A stretch of 64,000 bases of DNA, taken from NCBI GenBank assembly GCA_029265615.1, contig JAJUIB010000002.1, positions 107,016 through 171,015 on the forward strand. The letters run 5' to 3'. Within the stretch, counting starts at the first letter, position 1, and each line of letters starts with the position of its first letter. Made by a program: the position numbers and the translations under genes. Source of the DNA: Spirochaetota bacterium. GTDB lineage: Bacteria; Spirochaetota; Spirochaetia; Treponematales; Rectinemataceae. A model generated the notes under the pieces. That model worked only from the letters and a program-made list of their open reading frames with translations. It searched no databases and was not told the DNA's origin. Positions 1 through 7,427 of the stretch are shown here, in pieces.

Positions 1-710
1 GCGCGGCGCTTCCCTTTGTCGCCGCCCTCGCGCTGGGGCGCGCCGCCGGCCTCGGCTCGGGTTTTCTCGTTCGCGGTGTCAAGCCGGCACTGCCGGTGTT
101 CGTCTTCGCCGCGCTCCTTCAGTTTCTCTTCGCCTGGCCGGGTGACTCAAGCCCGGTTCTCGTCGCATTCGGCCCTGTCGCTGCAACGCTCCGTGAAGCC
201 TGGATCGCGGCGTCGGTGATCGCGCGCACGGCCTCGATGATCGTCGCCGTGGGCCTTTACACGGCCACGACGCCTGAATCCGAGGCGGCGCGCGCTGTCG
301 AGGAAGGACTCCTCCCTCTCGCGCGGCTCGGCCTCCCCGTTCACCGCCTTGCGCTCGCCGTGGCCACGGCGATTCGCTTTGTGCCGATCGTCGCGAGTGA
401 GCTTGAATCGGTGGTCAAGGCCCAGGCGTCGCGGGGGGGGCGCTTCGGTGCGGGCAGGGGAGGCCCGCTCGCCAAGGCTCGCGCCTATCTTCCACTTTTT
501 GTCCCCGTCACCGTCCGAGCCCTCGAGCGCGCCGAACTGCTCGCCGAAGCGATGGAGGCGCGCTGCTACACAGGCGAGGGGCGGAGCCGCGATCCGCGGC
601 GCAGTACGATGCGAGGGGAGTGGGCCGTCCGCGCGGCGGCCTTCGCCCTTGCGGCGGCGGTCCTTGCGATCGACGCCCTCATACTCATTCCCCGGATTCG
701 ACCATGGTAG
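1..710 (+). CDS. ecfT: EcfT, energy-coupling factor transporter membrane subunit (5' partial)
   Basis: The frame is open from base 3 to the stop at 708-710, so the N-terminus lies outside the window. About 235 residues are visible. They are hydrophobic (likely membrane helices at the start and at the very end), with a long charged cytoplasmic stretch between them. The coupling motif AMEARCY near the C-terminus matches the Ala-Arg-Gly/Cys motifs by which EcfT touches the EcfA ATPases; a second region (ATAIRFVPI, ARAYLPLFVPV) is also typical of EcfT. The S-component gene follows 25 bases later, so this is the end of an ECF transporter operon whose EcfA ATPase genes should lie just upstream of the window. 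The family is clear; the vitamin transported is not shown by this subunit. Confidence 0.85.
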   Translation, partial: AALPFVAALALGRAAGLGSGFLVRGVKPALPVFVFAALLQFLFAWPGDSSPVLVAFGPVAATLREAWIAASVIARTASMIVAVGLYTATTPESEAARAVEEGLLPLARLGLPVHRLALAVATAIRFVPIVASELESVVKAQASRGGRFGAGRGGPLAKARAYLPLFVPVTVRALERAELLAEAMEARCYTGEGRSRDPRRSTMRGEWAVRAAAFALAAAVLAIDALILIPRIRPW

Positions 711-735
711 GCGGATACCGGGCCAGGAGGTCTTT

Positions 736-1317
736 ATGTCCACCAATGCTTCGTCGCCTGTACGAAAGGCGGTCGTGGCAGGCGCCCTGGGCGCCGTGTC
801 GATCGCGCTCTTCCTCACCCCCTTCGGCTATATCCCTTGGCTTGCAGGCGCATCGCTCACCGTGATGCACGTGCCCGCGATCATCGGCGCCGTGCTCGAA
901 GGTCCCGTCGTCGGCATGGTGGTCGGCCTCATCTTCGGCGCGACGAGCCTCGTCAAGGCGGCGACCGCTCCGCAGGGACCGATCGACGTGTTCTTCACGA
1001 ATCCCGTCGTCTCCATCCTGCCCCGCGTCCTTGTGGGGCTCGCTGCCTGGGCCGTCTATCGCGCGTTCCGCGGGCGGCTCTCCGCGCTCGCCGCGGCGGC
1101 GGCTGGCGTAGTCGGCTCGCTTGCGAACTCCATACTCGTCCTTGGTGCCCTGGTCGTTTTCGGTGCCGTCCCGTTTGCGATGGCGGCCTCGGTGCTCGTC
1201 GCAAATGGCCTTGTCGAGGCCGCCGCCGCGGCGGTGCTTACGCTCGGCGTCGTCGCCGCCTGGCGCGGGGTGGACGGAAGGGGCAAGGCGCGGCTTGCCG
1301 ACGAAGAACGGAAGTAG
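736..1317 (+). CDS. ECF transporter substrate-binding (S) component, probable pantothenate or other vitamin
   Basis: A 193-aa protein of about six hydrophobic segments with the general ECF S-component layout: an N-terminal helix after a short Lys/Arg start, the loop PFGYIPW, then a VMHVPAIIGAVLEGP segment and a C-terminal helix ending in a charged tail. An open frame continues upstream, but the start at 736 has a strong AGGAGG ribosome site at 725-730, so I use it. The S component captures the substrate and docks on EcfT. The next gene is a pantothenate-kinase homologue two bases downstream, so pantothenate (PanT-like) is the best guess. That substrate call is inference from context only; riboflavin or thiamin-type S components share the same fold. 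Confidence 0.75.
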   Translation: MSTNASSPVRKAVVAGALGAVSIALFLTPFGYIPWLAGASLTVMHVPAIIGAVLEGPVVGMVVGLIFGATSLVKAATAPQGPIDVFFTNPVVSILPRVLVGLAAWAVYRAFRGRLSALAAAAAGVVGSLANSILVLGALVVFGAVPFAMAASVLVANGLVEAAAAAVLTLGVVAAWRGVDGRGKARLADEERK

Positions 1318-1318
1318 C

Positions 1319-2176
1319 ATGCTCCTTGCGATCGACGCGCGCAATCGGGGCATTGCGGTCGGGTTTCGCGCCGTGGATCGCGGGCCGTGCGCCATACCTC
1401 AGGGCGGGGCATCCGCTTCGCCCTGGTTCGCCATCCGGCGCATCGGCGCATCCCCCGAGCGGAGCGCGGACGAATATGCGCTACTTTTCGAGGCGTTTTC
1501 TTCACGAGCCGTCGAGGAGGCCGCGCGCCGGGGCCTGATCTCCGAGCGCGTCGACGAGGCCATCATCTCCTCGGTGTCGCCCGCCCTCGTGCCGCGTCTC
1601 GCCGAGGCGCTCCGCCGAGCTTTCGGCGTCGAGGTGACGGTGCTCGGCCCCGGCGCGCGCACCGGCCTTAAGATCCGCACCGACAACCCAGCCGAGGTTG
1701 GCAGCGACCTCGTCGCGGAAGCCGTCGCAGCGCGCGAGCTTGTCGGCGCGCCCGCCATCGTTGTCGACTTCGGCGAGGCCCTGGCGATATCGGCGCTCTC
1801 TGCCGCCGGCGAGTTCGTCGGCGCAGCCATCGCTCCGGGACTCGACGCGGCGGCGGCGAGCCTGCACCGCCAAGCGGCGCTCATCCCCGAAGTGCGCCTC
1901 GACCGCCCCTCCCGCGCGATCGGCCGTAGCACCGCTGAAGCGATTCGTGCCGGCCTTGTCCTGGGCTATGCGGGTCTCGTCGGACGTCTTGTCGCGCTCA
2001 TGCGCGACGAACTCGCCGCTGACTCCCCCCTCGCGCCGCGCGCGGCGGTCGTCGGCACGGGCGATTCCGCCTGCCGTCCCCTCCTTGAGTCCGCCCTCGG
2101 AGGCGAGTCATGCCGCTTTGAGGCCGAGCTCGCTCTCGAAGGTCTTGCCATCGTCGCCGCGCGCGGCCGCCGTTAG
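1319..2176 (+). CDS. Type III pantothenate kinase-like protein (CoaX family) with altered motifs
   Basis: A 285-aa protein with the ASKHA-fold CoaX layout. The first CoA-synthesis step, ATP-dependent phosphorylation of pantothenate, is the family reaction. Seen: the N-terminal phosphate-binding motif, usually DxGNT, reads DARNR (residues 6-10); the substrate motif usually ending GADR reads GSD (128-130), so the catalytic Asp is kept; the second phosphate motif, usually DFGTATT, reads DFGEALA (150-156); the IAPG segment and GRSTAEAIRAG are preserved. The start at 1319 follows the S-component stop by one base, so the genes are co-transcribed. With both phosphate loops changed the protein may be a weak kinase, a non-catalytic paralogue or a Baf-like regulator. 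Family call is good, activity is doubtful. Confidence 0.7.
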   Translation: MLLAIDARNRGIAVGFRAVDRGPCAIPQGGASASPWFAIRRIGASPERSADEYALLFEAFSSRAVEEAARRGLISERVDEAIISSVSPALVPRLAEALRRAFGVEVTVLGPGARTGLKIRTDNPAEVGSDLVAEAVAARELVGAPAIVVDFGEALAISALSAAGEFVGAAIAPGLDAAAASLHRQAALIPEVRLDRPSRAIGRSTAEAIRAGLVLGYAGLVGRLVALMRDELAADSPLAPRAAVVGTGDSACRPLLESALGGESCRFEAELALEGLAIVAARGRR

Positions 2177-2184
2177 CCTTCCGC

Positions 2185-2214
2185 TTTTCATGGCCATGGC
2201 GGCCGTGCTAGAAT
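2185..2214 (+). promoter_or_regulatory. Possible promoter of parE-parC
   Basis: TTTTCA at 2185-2190, an 18-base spacer and TAGAAT at 2209-2214, ten bases before the parE ATG. The -35 is weak (4 of 6), so this is tentative. It would give a leader of only a few bases. Confidence 0.35.
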
Positions 2215-2224
2215 TCGCGAACCT

Positions 2225-4030
2225 ATGGCAAAGGCTCAGGCGAAATACGACGAATCGAAGATCAAGACGCTCTCCTCCCTTGAGCACATCCGCCTCCGCA
2301 CGGGTATGTACATCGGACGGCTTGGCGACGGCTCGAACGCCGACGACGGCATCTACATCCTCCTCAAGGAGGTCGTCGATAACGCGGTCGACGAGTATAT
2401 CATGGGCGCCGGGACGCGGATCGAGATACGCGTCGAGGGTGGCTCGGTCTCGGTGCGAGATTACGGGCGCGGTATTCCCTTGGGCAAGGTGATCGACTGC
2501 GTATCCACCATCAACACCGGAGCGAAGTACAACGACGACGTCTTTCAATTCTCCGTCGGTCTCAACGGCGTCGGCACTAAGGCGGTGAACGCGCTTTCCG
2601 AGCGCTTCCGCGTCGTGTCTCATCGCGAAGGCTCCTTTTTCGAGGCGGTCTTTGAACGCGGCGTCCTTGTCTCGAAGCGCGAGGGCAAGACGAGGGAAAA
2701 GGCCGGAACGCTTGTCGAGTTCACGCCCGATCGCGAGATATTCGGCGACTATGTATTCAACATGGAATTCGTCGAGCGCCGGGTTTGGAACTACGCCTAT
2801 CTCAATTCGGGCCTGACGGTCGTCCTCAACGGCCGGGAATACGCCTCGAAAAACGGGCTCCTCGATCTCCTCGCCGAGGAGGTAGGCGATGGCGCGTTGT
2901 ACGACATCGGATACTGGCGCGGTGACCGCATCGAGTTCGCCTTCACCCATCATGGCGAATACGGTGAAGAGTACTTCAGTTTTGTAAACGGCCAGCACAC
3001 CTCGGATGGAGGGACGCACCTTTCAGCCTTCAGGGAAGGTTTTCTCAAGGCGGTGAACGAGTTCTTCAAGGCCTCTTATCGGGGCGAGGACGTGCGCGAG
3101 GGCATCGCTGCGGCCGTCGCGGTTAAGATCAAGGATCCGGTCTTTGAAAGCCAGACGAAGAACAAGCTTGGCAACTCGGATGTGAAGCCTTGGATCATGC
3201 AGGAGGTGAAGCGGGGGCTCGATGACTTCCTCAGGCGCAACCCCGCGGCCGCGAAGCGCCTCCAGGAGAAGATTGTCGCAAACGAGCGCCTCCGCACGGA
3301 GCTCAACGTGGTCAAAAAGGAGGCCAAGGAGGCGGCGAAGAAGATCGAGCTCAAGATTCCGAAGCTCAAGGACTGCAAGCGCCACCTGGGCGACGGACCC
3401 GAAGGCGACGCGAGCATGATCTTCCTCACCGAAGGCCTTTCGGCGACAGGCTCCATCGTGAGTGCGCGCAACGTGATGACCCAGGCCGTTTTTTCGCTCC
3501 GGGGCAAGCCCGAGAACATGTACGCGCGCAAGCGGGCAGCGATCTACAAAAACGAGGAACTCTATAACATGATGATGGCGCTCGGGATCGAGAACGGCCT
3601 CGAGGGCCTCCGATACGGCAAGATCATCATCGCGACCGATGCCGACTACGACGGCTTCCACATCCGCAACCTCCTCCTCACCTTCTTCCTCACCTACTTC
3701 GAGGAACTCGTCACACAGGGCCGCGTGTACATCCTCGAGACGCCGCTTTTCCGCGTGCGCACCAAGAACGCGACGCGTTACTGCTACAGCGCGAAGGAGC
3801 GCGACGAGGCCGTCGAGGAGCTCGGATCCGGCGCTGAGGTGACGCGGTTCAAGGGCCTTGGCGAGATCAATCCGAGTGAGTTTGGGCAGTTCATTGGCGA
3901 GGACATCCGCCTCGTGCGCGTCGACGTACAGACGCTCAAGGCCGTGCCCGAGGTGCTCGCCTTCTACATGGGCAAGAACACGCCCGAGCGCCGCGATTTC
4001 ATCATGGCGAACCTCATCAACGACCTTTAG
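2225..4030 (+). CDS. parE: DNA topoisomerase IV subunit B (ParE/GyrB family)
   Basis: The 601-aa ATPase subunit of a type IIA topoisomerase; with ParC it decatenates and relaxes DNA. Seen in order: GHKL ATPase with N-box EVVDNAVDE (E49, N53), DYGRGIP (79-85) and GLNGVGTKA (112-120); transducer domain with an ATP-contacting Lys-rich segment; TOPRIM domain with TEGLSATGS (about 402-410) and the metal motif DADYDG (about 469-474). The usual EGDSA is EGLSA here, as in other short ParE proteins the Asp of this motif varies. The protein lacks the insert found in proteobacterial GyrB, fitting the roughly 600-residue ParE of spirochaetes and Bacteroidetes. parC starts eight bases after the stop, so the two subunits are made together. 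A second, true GyrAB pair is expected elsewhere in the genome. Confidence 0.92.
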   Translation: MAKAQAKYDESKIKTLSSLEHIRLRTGMYIGRLGDGSNADDGIYILLKEVVDNAVDEYIMGAGTRIEIRVEGGSVSVRDYGRGIPLGKVIDCVSTINTGAKYNDDVFQFSVGLNGVGTKAVNALSERFRVVSHREGSFFEAVFERGVLVSKREGKTREKAGTLVEFTPDREIFGDYVFNMEFVERRVWNYAYLNSGLTVVLNGREYASKNGLLDLLAEEVGDGALYDIGYWRGDRIEFAFTHHGEYGEEYFSFVNGQHTSDGGTHLSAFREGFLKAVNEFFKASYRGEDVREGIAAAVAVKIKDPVFESQTKNKLGNSDVKPWIMQEVKRGLDDFLRRNPAAAKRLQEKIVANERLRTELNVVKKEAKEAAKKIELKIPKLKDCKRHLGDGPEGDASMIFLTEGLSATGSIVSARNVMTQAVFSLRGKPENMYARKRAAIYKNEELYNMMMALGIENGLEGLRYGKIIIATDADYDGFHIRNLLLTFFLTYFEELVTQGRVYILETPLFRVRTKNATRYCYSAKERDEAVEELGSGAEVTRFKGLGEINPSEFGQFIGEDIRLVRVDVQTLKAVPEVLAFYMGKNTPERRDFIMANLINDL

Positions 4031-4038
4031 GAAGACCG

Positions 4039-6390
4039 ATGGCCTACGTCAAGAAGCTCTTCAACGAGAATTTCCTCTACTACGCCTCGTACGTTATCAA
4101 GGACCGCGCGATACCCGACATCGACGACGGACTTAAGCCCGTCCAGCGCCGCATCCTCCATTCGCTGTTCGAGATGGACGACGGCAAGTTCCACAAGGTT
4201 GCCAACGTGGTCGGACACTGCATGAAGTACCATCCACATGGCGATGCCTCGATCTACTCCGCACTCGTCGTGCTCGCGAACAAGGAACTCTTCATCGACA
4301 AGCAGGGGAATTTCGGCAATCTCCTCACGGGCGACGAGGCGTCAGCGGCGCGGTACATCGAATGCCGCGCGACCCCCTTCGCCCGCGACGTGCTGTACAA
4401 CCCCAAGACGACAAAGTACGAGGAGTCGTACGACGGCCGGAACCGCGAGCCGGTCGTCTTCCCCGCGAAGATACCGGTCCTCCTTATGATTGGCGCCGAA
4501 GGCATCGCCGTCGGTATGAGCACGAGGATACTACCCCACAACCCCGTCGAGGTGCTCAAGGCCGAAATCGCCTGTCTCCAGGGCAAGAAATTCCAACTGC
4601 ATCCGGACTTTCCAACGGGCGGCGTTGCCGACGTGTCGGAATACGCCGACGGCATGGGCAAGGTGCGCGTGCGTGCCAAGCTCGATCTTTCGGATCCGAA
4701 GCGTATCGTTATCCGCGAGCTTCCCTACGGATCGACGACGGAGAGCCTCATAGCGAGCGTCGAGGCTGCCGCCAAGGCCGGCCGTATCAAGATAGCCTCC
4801 ATAAGCGATTTCACCACGGAGCGCGTCGAGATCGAGATACGACTCCAGCGCGGCGTCTACGCAAGCGATGTCGTGGACGCGCTCTACGCTTTTACCGAAT
4901 GCGAGCAATCGATATCGTGCAACTTTCTTGTCATTAAGGACGGCCAGCCGACCGCAATGACCGCGACCGAGGCTGTTCGGCATCATGCTGACAAACTTCT
5001 CGGCATCCTTAAGGCTGAGCTCCAGATTGAGGAGCGGGAGCTTCTCGACGAGCTTCACGCGCGCACGCTCGAGCGCATATTTATCGAAGAGCGCGTCTAC
5101 AAGGCCATCGAGACGAAAAAGACGCAAGAAGCGGTGATTAAGGCCGTGCTCGAAGGCCTTTCGCCCTTCAAGAAGGAGATACGCCGCGAGGTTACGCTCG
5201 AGGATGTCGAACGGCTCCTCAAGATACCGATCAGGCGCATATCGCTCTACGACATCGAAAAGGCCAAGGCGGAAGTGGAGCGTATCAAGGCTCGTCTCAA
5301 AGAGGTTCGCGCCCATCTTGCCGACCTTGTGGGTTATGCCGTCGGCTGGCTCGAAGGTGTGAAAAAGCGGCTTGAACCCTCCTGGCCGCGGAGGACCGAG
5401 CTTTCAGGCTTCGAGCGCGTCGATGCGAAGGAGGTTGCGCGGCGCGACATCCCCCTTCGCTACGACTCCCAGACCGGTTATCTCGGAACGAGCGTGTCCA
5501 CGGGCGACGCCCTGCTTCAGGTTTCGCCCTACGATAAGATTCTCGTCATAAGGCGGAGCGGCTTCTGGTCCGTCGTGCCCCTTCCCGAAAAGCTCTTTGT
5601 CGATCAGGGGATGCTCCACTGCGCTATCGCGGACAAGGATGCACTGGCGGAGGTCGTGTTCACGGTGGTTTACAAGGAGGCGGCGCACGGCTATCCCTGC
5701 ATAAAGCGTTTCCGTATCGAGGGCTGGATCATGAACAAGGATTACCAGCTACTCCCGGATGGCGCGCAGGCGCTCTGGTTCACTGCGGCGCCCGCCTCCC
5801 CCTTCGCGGTTTCCTTTGTGCCCAAGGCCCGGCAGCGCGTGCAGGAGGAAACTTTCCGCGTAGAGGACTACGACGTGAAGGGCATCAAGGCTGCGGGTGT
5901 GAGGCTTGCCGCCAAGGAGGTCCTTGCGGTCCGTGGCCCCGAGCTTGCGCCGGGAAGCGCCCGCACCGAGGCCGAGCTCTTTGCACAGGGCGAGCCTGCG
6001 CCCCGGAAGGCTGCCGGGGCGAGGGCGAAACTGGCCGAAGCGGACGCAAGCGCTTCCTCTAGAACCGCTCAGGCGCCGCGCGCGAAGAAGTCCGCTTCGT
6101 CGGGATCCGACCCCGCGGTCTCCGCGACGCTCCCCGCGACGGCCCCCGCGACGGGGCGAAAGGCACCCTCAGGCGGCCTCCTTGCCGCGGCGGCGGCCAA
6201 GAAGGCCGTGGAGTCCGAGGCGGGCGCAGGTAAGCCTGCGGCGAGGAAGACCGCGACTTCGAAAAAGGCGGCCGCCGCGTCTTCGCCGCGAGCGTCTAAA
6301 GTAGCGTCCAAGGCGGACGCGTCCAAGACAGGCCGTACGGCTAAGGCCGCAGCCAAGGCCGCGCCGAAGGCGAAAAAAACGGGGAAATAG
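4039..6390 (+). CDS. parC: DNA topoisomerase IV subunit A (ParC/GyrA family) with basic C-terminal tail
   Basis: The 783-aa DNA-breaking subunit partnered with the ParE just upstream. The winged-helix region holds KYHPHGDASIYSA (63-75) and the catalytic tyrosine in AARYIECR (Tyr106). In the quinolone-resistance region the positions equivalent to E. coli GyrA Ser83 and Asp87 are Ala70 and Ser74. A coiled-coil tower around residues 330-440 is followed by a short C-terminal beta region. The last ~130 residues (from about 650) are low complexity, rich in Ala, Lys and Ser, with many AKKA/KAAAK-type repeats like the tails of histone H1-like proteins; they probably bind DNA non-specifically. The start is the ATG at 4039, nine bases after parE ends, with GGAAG upstream. 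Confidence 0.9.
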   Translation: MAYVKKLFNENFLYYASYVIKDRAIPDIDDGLKPVQRRILHSLFEMDDGKFHKVANVVGHCMKYHPHGDASIYSALVVLANKELFIDKQGNFGNLLTGDEASAARYIECRATPFARDVLYNPKTTKYEESYDGRNREPVVFPAKIPVLLMIGAEGIAVGMSTRILPHNPVEVLKAEIACLQGKKFQLHPDFPTGGVADVSEYADGMGKVRVRAKLDLSDPKRIVIRELPYGSTTESLIASVEAAAKAGRIKIASISDFTTERVEIEIRLQRGVYASDVVDALYAFTECEQSISCNFLVIKDGQPTAMTATEAVRHHADKLLGILKAELQIEERELLDELHARTLERIFIEERVYKAIETKKTQEAVIKAVLEGLSPFKKEIRREVTLEDVERLLKIPIRRISLYDIEKAKAEVERIKARLKEVRAHLADLVGYAVGWLEGVKKRLEPSWPRRTELSGFERVDAKEVARRDIPLRYDSQTGYLGTSVSTGDALLQVSPYDKILVIRRSGFWSVVPLPEKLFVDQGMLHCAIADKDALAEVVFTVVYKEAAHGYPCIKRFRIEGWIMNKDYQLLPDGAQALWFTAAPASPFAVSFVPKARQRVQEETFRVEDYDVKGIKAAGVRLAAKEVLAVRGPELAPGSARTEAELFAQGEPAPRKAAGARAKLAEADASASSRTAQAPRAKKSASSGSDPAVSATLPATAPATGRKAPSGGLLAAAAAKKAVESEAGAGKPAARKTATSKKAAAASSPRASKVASKADASKTGRTAKAAAKAAPKAKKTGK

Positions 6391-6412
6391 CAAATCTGCA
6401 AAACAGGGCCGC

Positions 6413-6441
6413 TTGACATTCCCGGTATCAGTGGCTATAGT
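6413..6441 (+). promoter_or_regulatory. Sigma-70 promoter of tRNA-Asn
   Basis: Perfect TTGACA at 6413-6418, 17-base spacer, TATAGT at 6436-6441, 24 bases before the tRNA. One of the best consensus promoters in the window. Confidence 0.85.
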
Positions 6442-6465
6442 GGCCTCGCTTTCGGAAGAGAGCGA

Positions 6466-6538
6466 TCCCCTGTAGCTCAGCTGGCAGAGCAAGTGGCTGT
6501 TAACCACTGGGTCCGGTGTTCGAACCACCGCGGGGGAG
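6466..6538 (+). tRNA. tRNA-Asn (GTT)
   Basis: A 73-base cloverleaf: acceptor TCCCCTG pairs with CGGGGGA (one T-G pair), D-stem GCTC/GAGC, anticodon stem AGTGG/CCACT with loop CTGTTAA (anticodon GTT), T-arm CGGTG-TTCGAAC-CACCG, discriminator G. The 3' CCA is not encoded (CAA follows). It sits at the left edge of the accessory island and is a plausible integration site, but I saw no second copy of its 3' end at the right edge. Confidence 0.95.
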
Positions 6539-6565
6539 CAAGTTAAGTTCTTAACCTGTAATGCG

Positions 6566-6593
6566 AAAAGCCCTGGCGATGGCCAGGGCTTTT
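6566..6593 (+). terminator. Rho-independent terminator after tRNA-Asn
   Basis: Perfect 8-bp stem GCCCTGGC/GCCAGGGC with loop GATG, preceded by AAAA and followed by TTTT, so it could end transcripts from either side. Confidence 0.85.
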
Positions 6594-6595
6594 TC

Positions 6596-7140
6596 GTATT
6601 CCGCTACCGCCAGGAAGGCAAGAGCATCGGCCTCAAGCACCTGCACCAATGCCGCACCCTCCTCGAGAAGTAGGTCTTCAAGGATCCGGCCTTACCCAGA
6701 AGGACCGCCGCAACCTCTCGGATGCCGAATTTCTCAGGCTTATCGAGCTTGTTGACCGGCCTCAGACGGGACTCAACACCCCGGTAGCCTCAGTCGAGGC
6801 TACCGACAGCAAGCCGCGCAAGACCGCCAAGATAACTGCCGACATCTTAGGGACTTCTCGGGCGAAGGTTGAGCGCGCACGAGCCGTACTTTCGACCCCG
6901 AGGAGGCAGCCGCCGTCTGTCGCGGTGAGAAGAGCACCCCCACCAGGCGGCGGAGGCTGCCAAGGCCAAGCGTGCCGTCCCACAAGCTCCCGCCAAGAGG
7001 TCCAGCACACCAACGACAAAGCGGTCGCCGAAGGCCTCTGCATCATCGGCCTCCTTCACGTTCTCGTACAGCGTGATCCCAGCGCTTCCCGCGTCGGATC
7101 CTCCGCTCCGCCATCAAATTCTTTATCGAAGTCCTTGACC
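6596..7140 (+). pseudogene. Decayed ParB-like / partition-type HTH gene fragment
   Basis: No intact gene spans this stretch, but clear protein-like segments appear in different forward frames. First, 6596-6673 encodes a piece ending HLHQCRTLLEK and a stop. Then from about 6683 a segment contains RRNLSDAEFLRLIELVDR and, near 6826-6880, TADILGTSRAKVERARAVL, the helix-turn-helix style found in ParB-like and plasmid partition proteins. After about 6900 the sense jumps frame to an Ala/Lys-rich stretch (HQAAEAAKAKRAVPQAPAK) typical of the tail of such proteins. At least two frameshifts and a missing 5' end make it a pseudogene. Its position right after the tRNA suggests the remains of an integrated plasmid or phage. 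Assignment rests on motif style only. Confidence 0.5.
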
Positions 7141-7162
7141 CCAATGTAGCATATGTTATGCT
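7135..7162 (+). promoter_or_regulatory. Promoter with overlapping palindrome before the XRE gene
   Basis: TTGACC at 7135-7140, 16-base spacer, TATGCT at 7157-7162. The -10 is the right half of a perfect inverted repeat AGCATA-TGT-TATGCT (7148-7162), the natural place for autorepression. The ATG at 7170 lies seven bases after the -10, so the mRNA may be leaderless. Confidence 0.5.
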
Positions 7163-7169
7163 CGGTCCA

Positions 7170-7385
7170 ATGAAATCTGCACCAAGCTTCCCGGAAGAAG
7201 TAAAGGCGCTTCGCCTACAGCTCGGAATGAGCCAGAAAGAGCTTGCAGATGCTCTTGGCGTATCGTATGCCACTGTAAACCGTTGGGAGATGGGGCGTAC
7301 TAAGCCTCATAAGTTGGCAAAGGAACACTTTCAAGCTTTCAGGTTAAAATGTACATGTAATTATAATGATAACACTCCAAGCTGA
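7170..7385 (+). CDS. XRE-family helix-turn-helix regulator
   Basis: A 71-aa protein that is almost only a Cro/C1-type HTH: LRLQLGMSQKELADALGV is helix 1-2 and SYATVNRWEMGRTKP the recognition helix and following turn. An upstream in-frame ATG exists at 7158, but it lies inside the -10 box and palindrome, so 7170 is preferred. The gene precedes the eight-gene defence operon by 42 bases on the same strand; small XRE or WYL regulators often hold such islands silent. Its 3' end is AT-rich (TATAAT at 7362-7367) and may carry a promoter for the helicase gene. HTH call is firm, target is inferred. Confidence 0.8.
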   Translation: MKSAPSFPEEVKALRLQLGMSQKELADALGVSYATVNRWEMGRTKPHKLAKEHFQAFRLKCTCNYNDNTPS

Positions 7386-7427
7386 TGAGACGATTCATTC
7401 TTTATCAAGAAAACGATAGGAGTTAAA

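Noticed and set aside
2108..3019. A 303-codon minus-strand open frame opposite parE
   Set aside because: Antisense shadow of conserved ATPase motifs.
6640..7150. An intact 166-aa gene starting at 6649
   Set aside because: It is an accidental frame; the protein-like segments are spread over different frames, so a pseudogene explains the data better.
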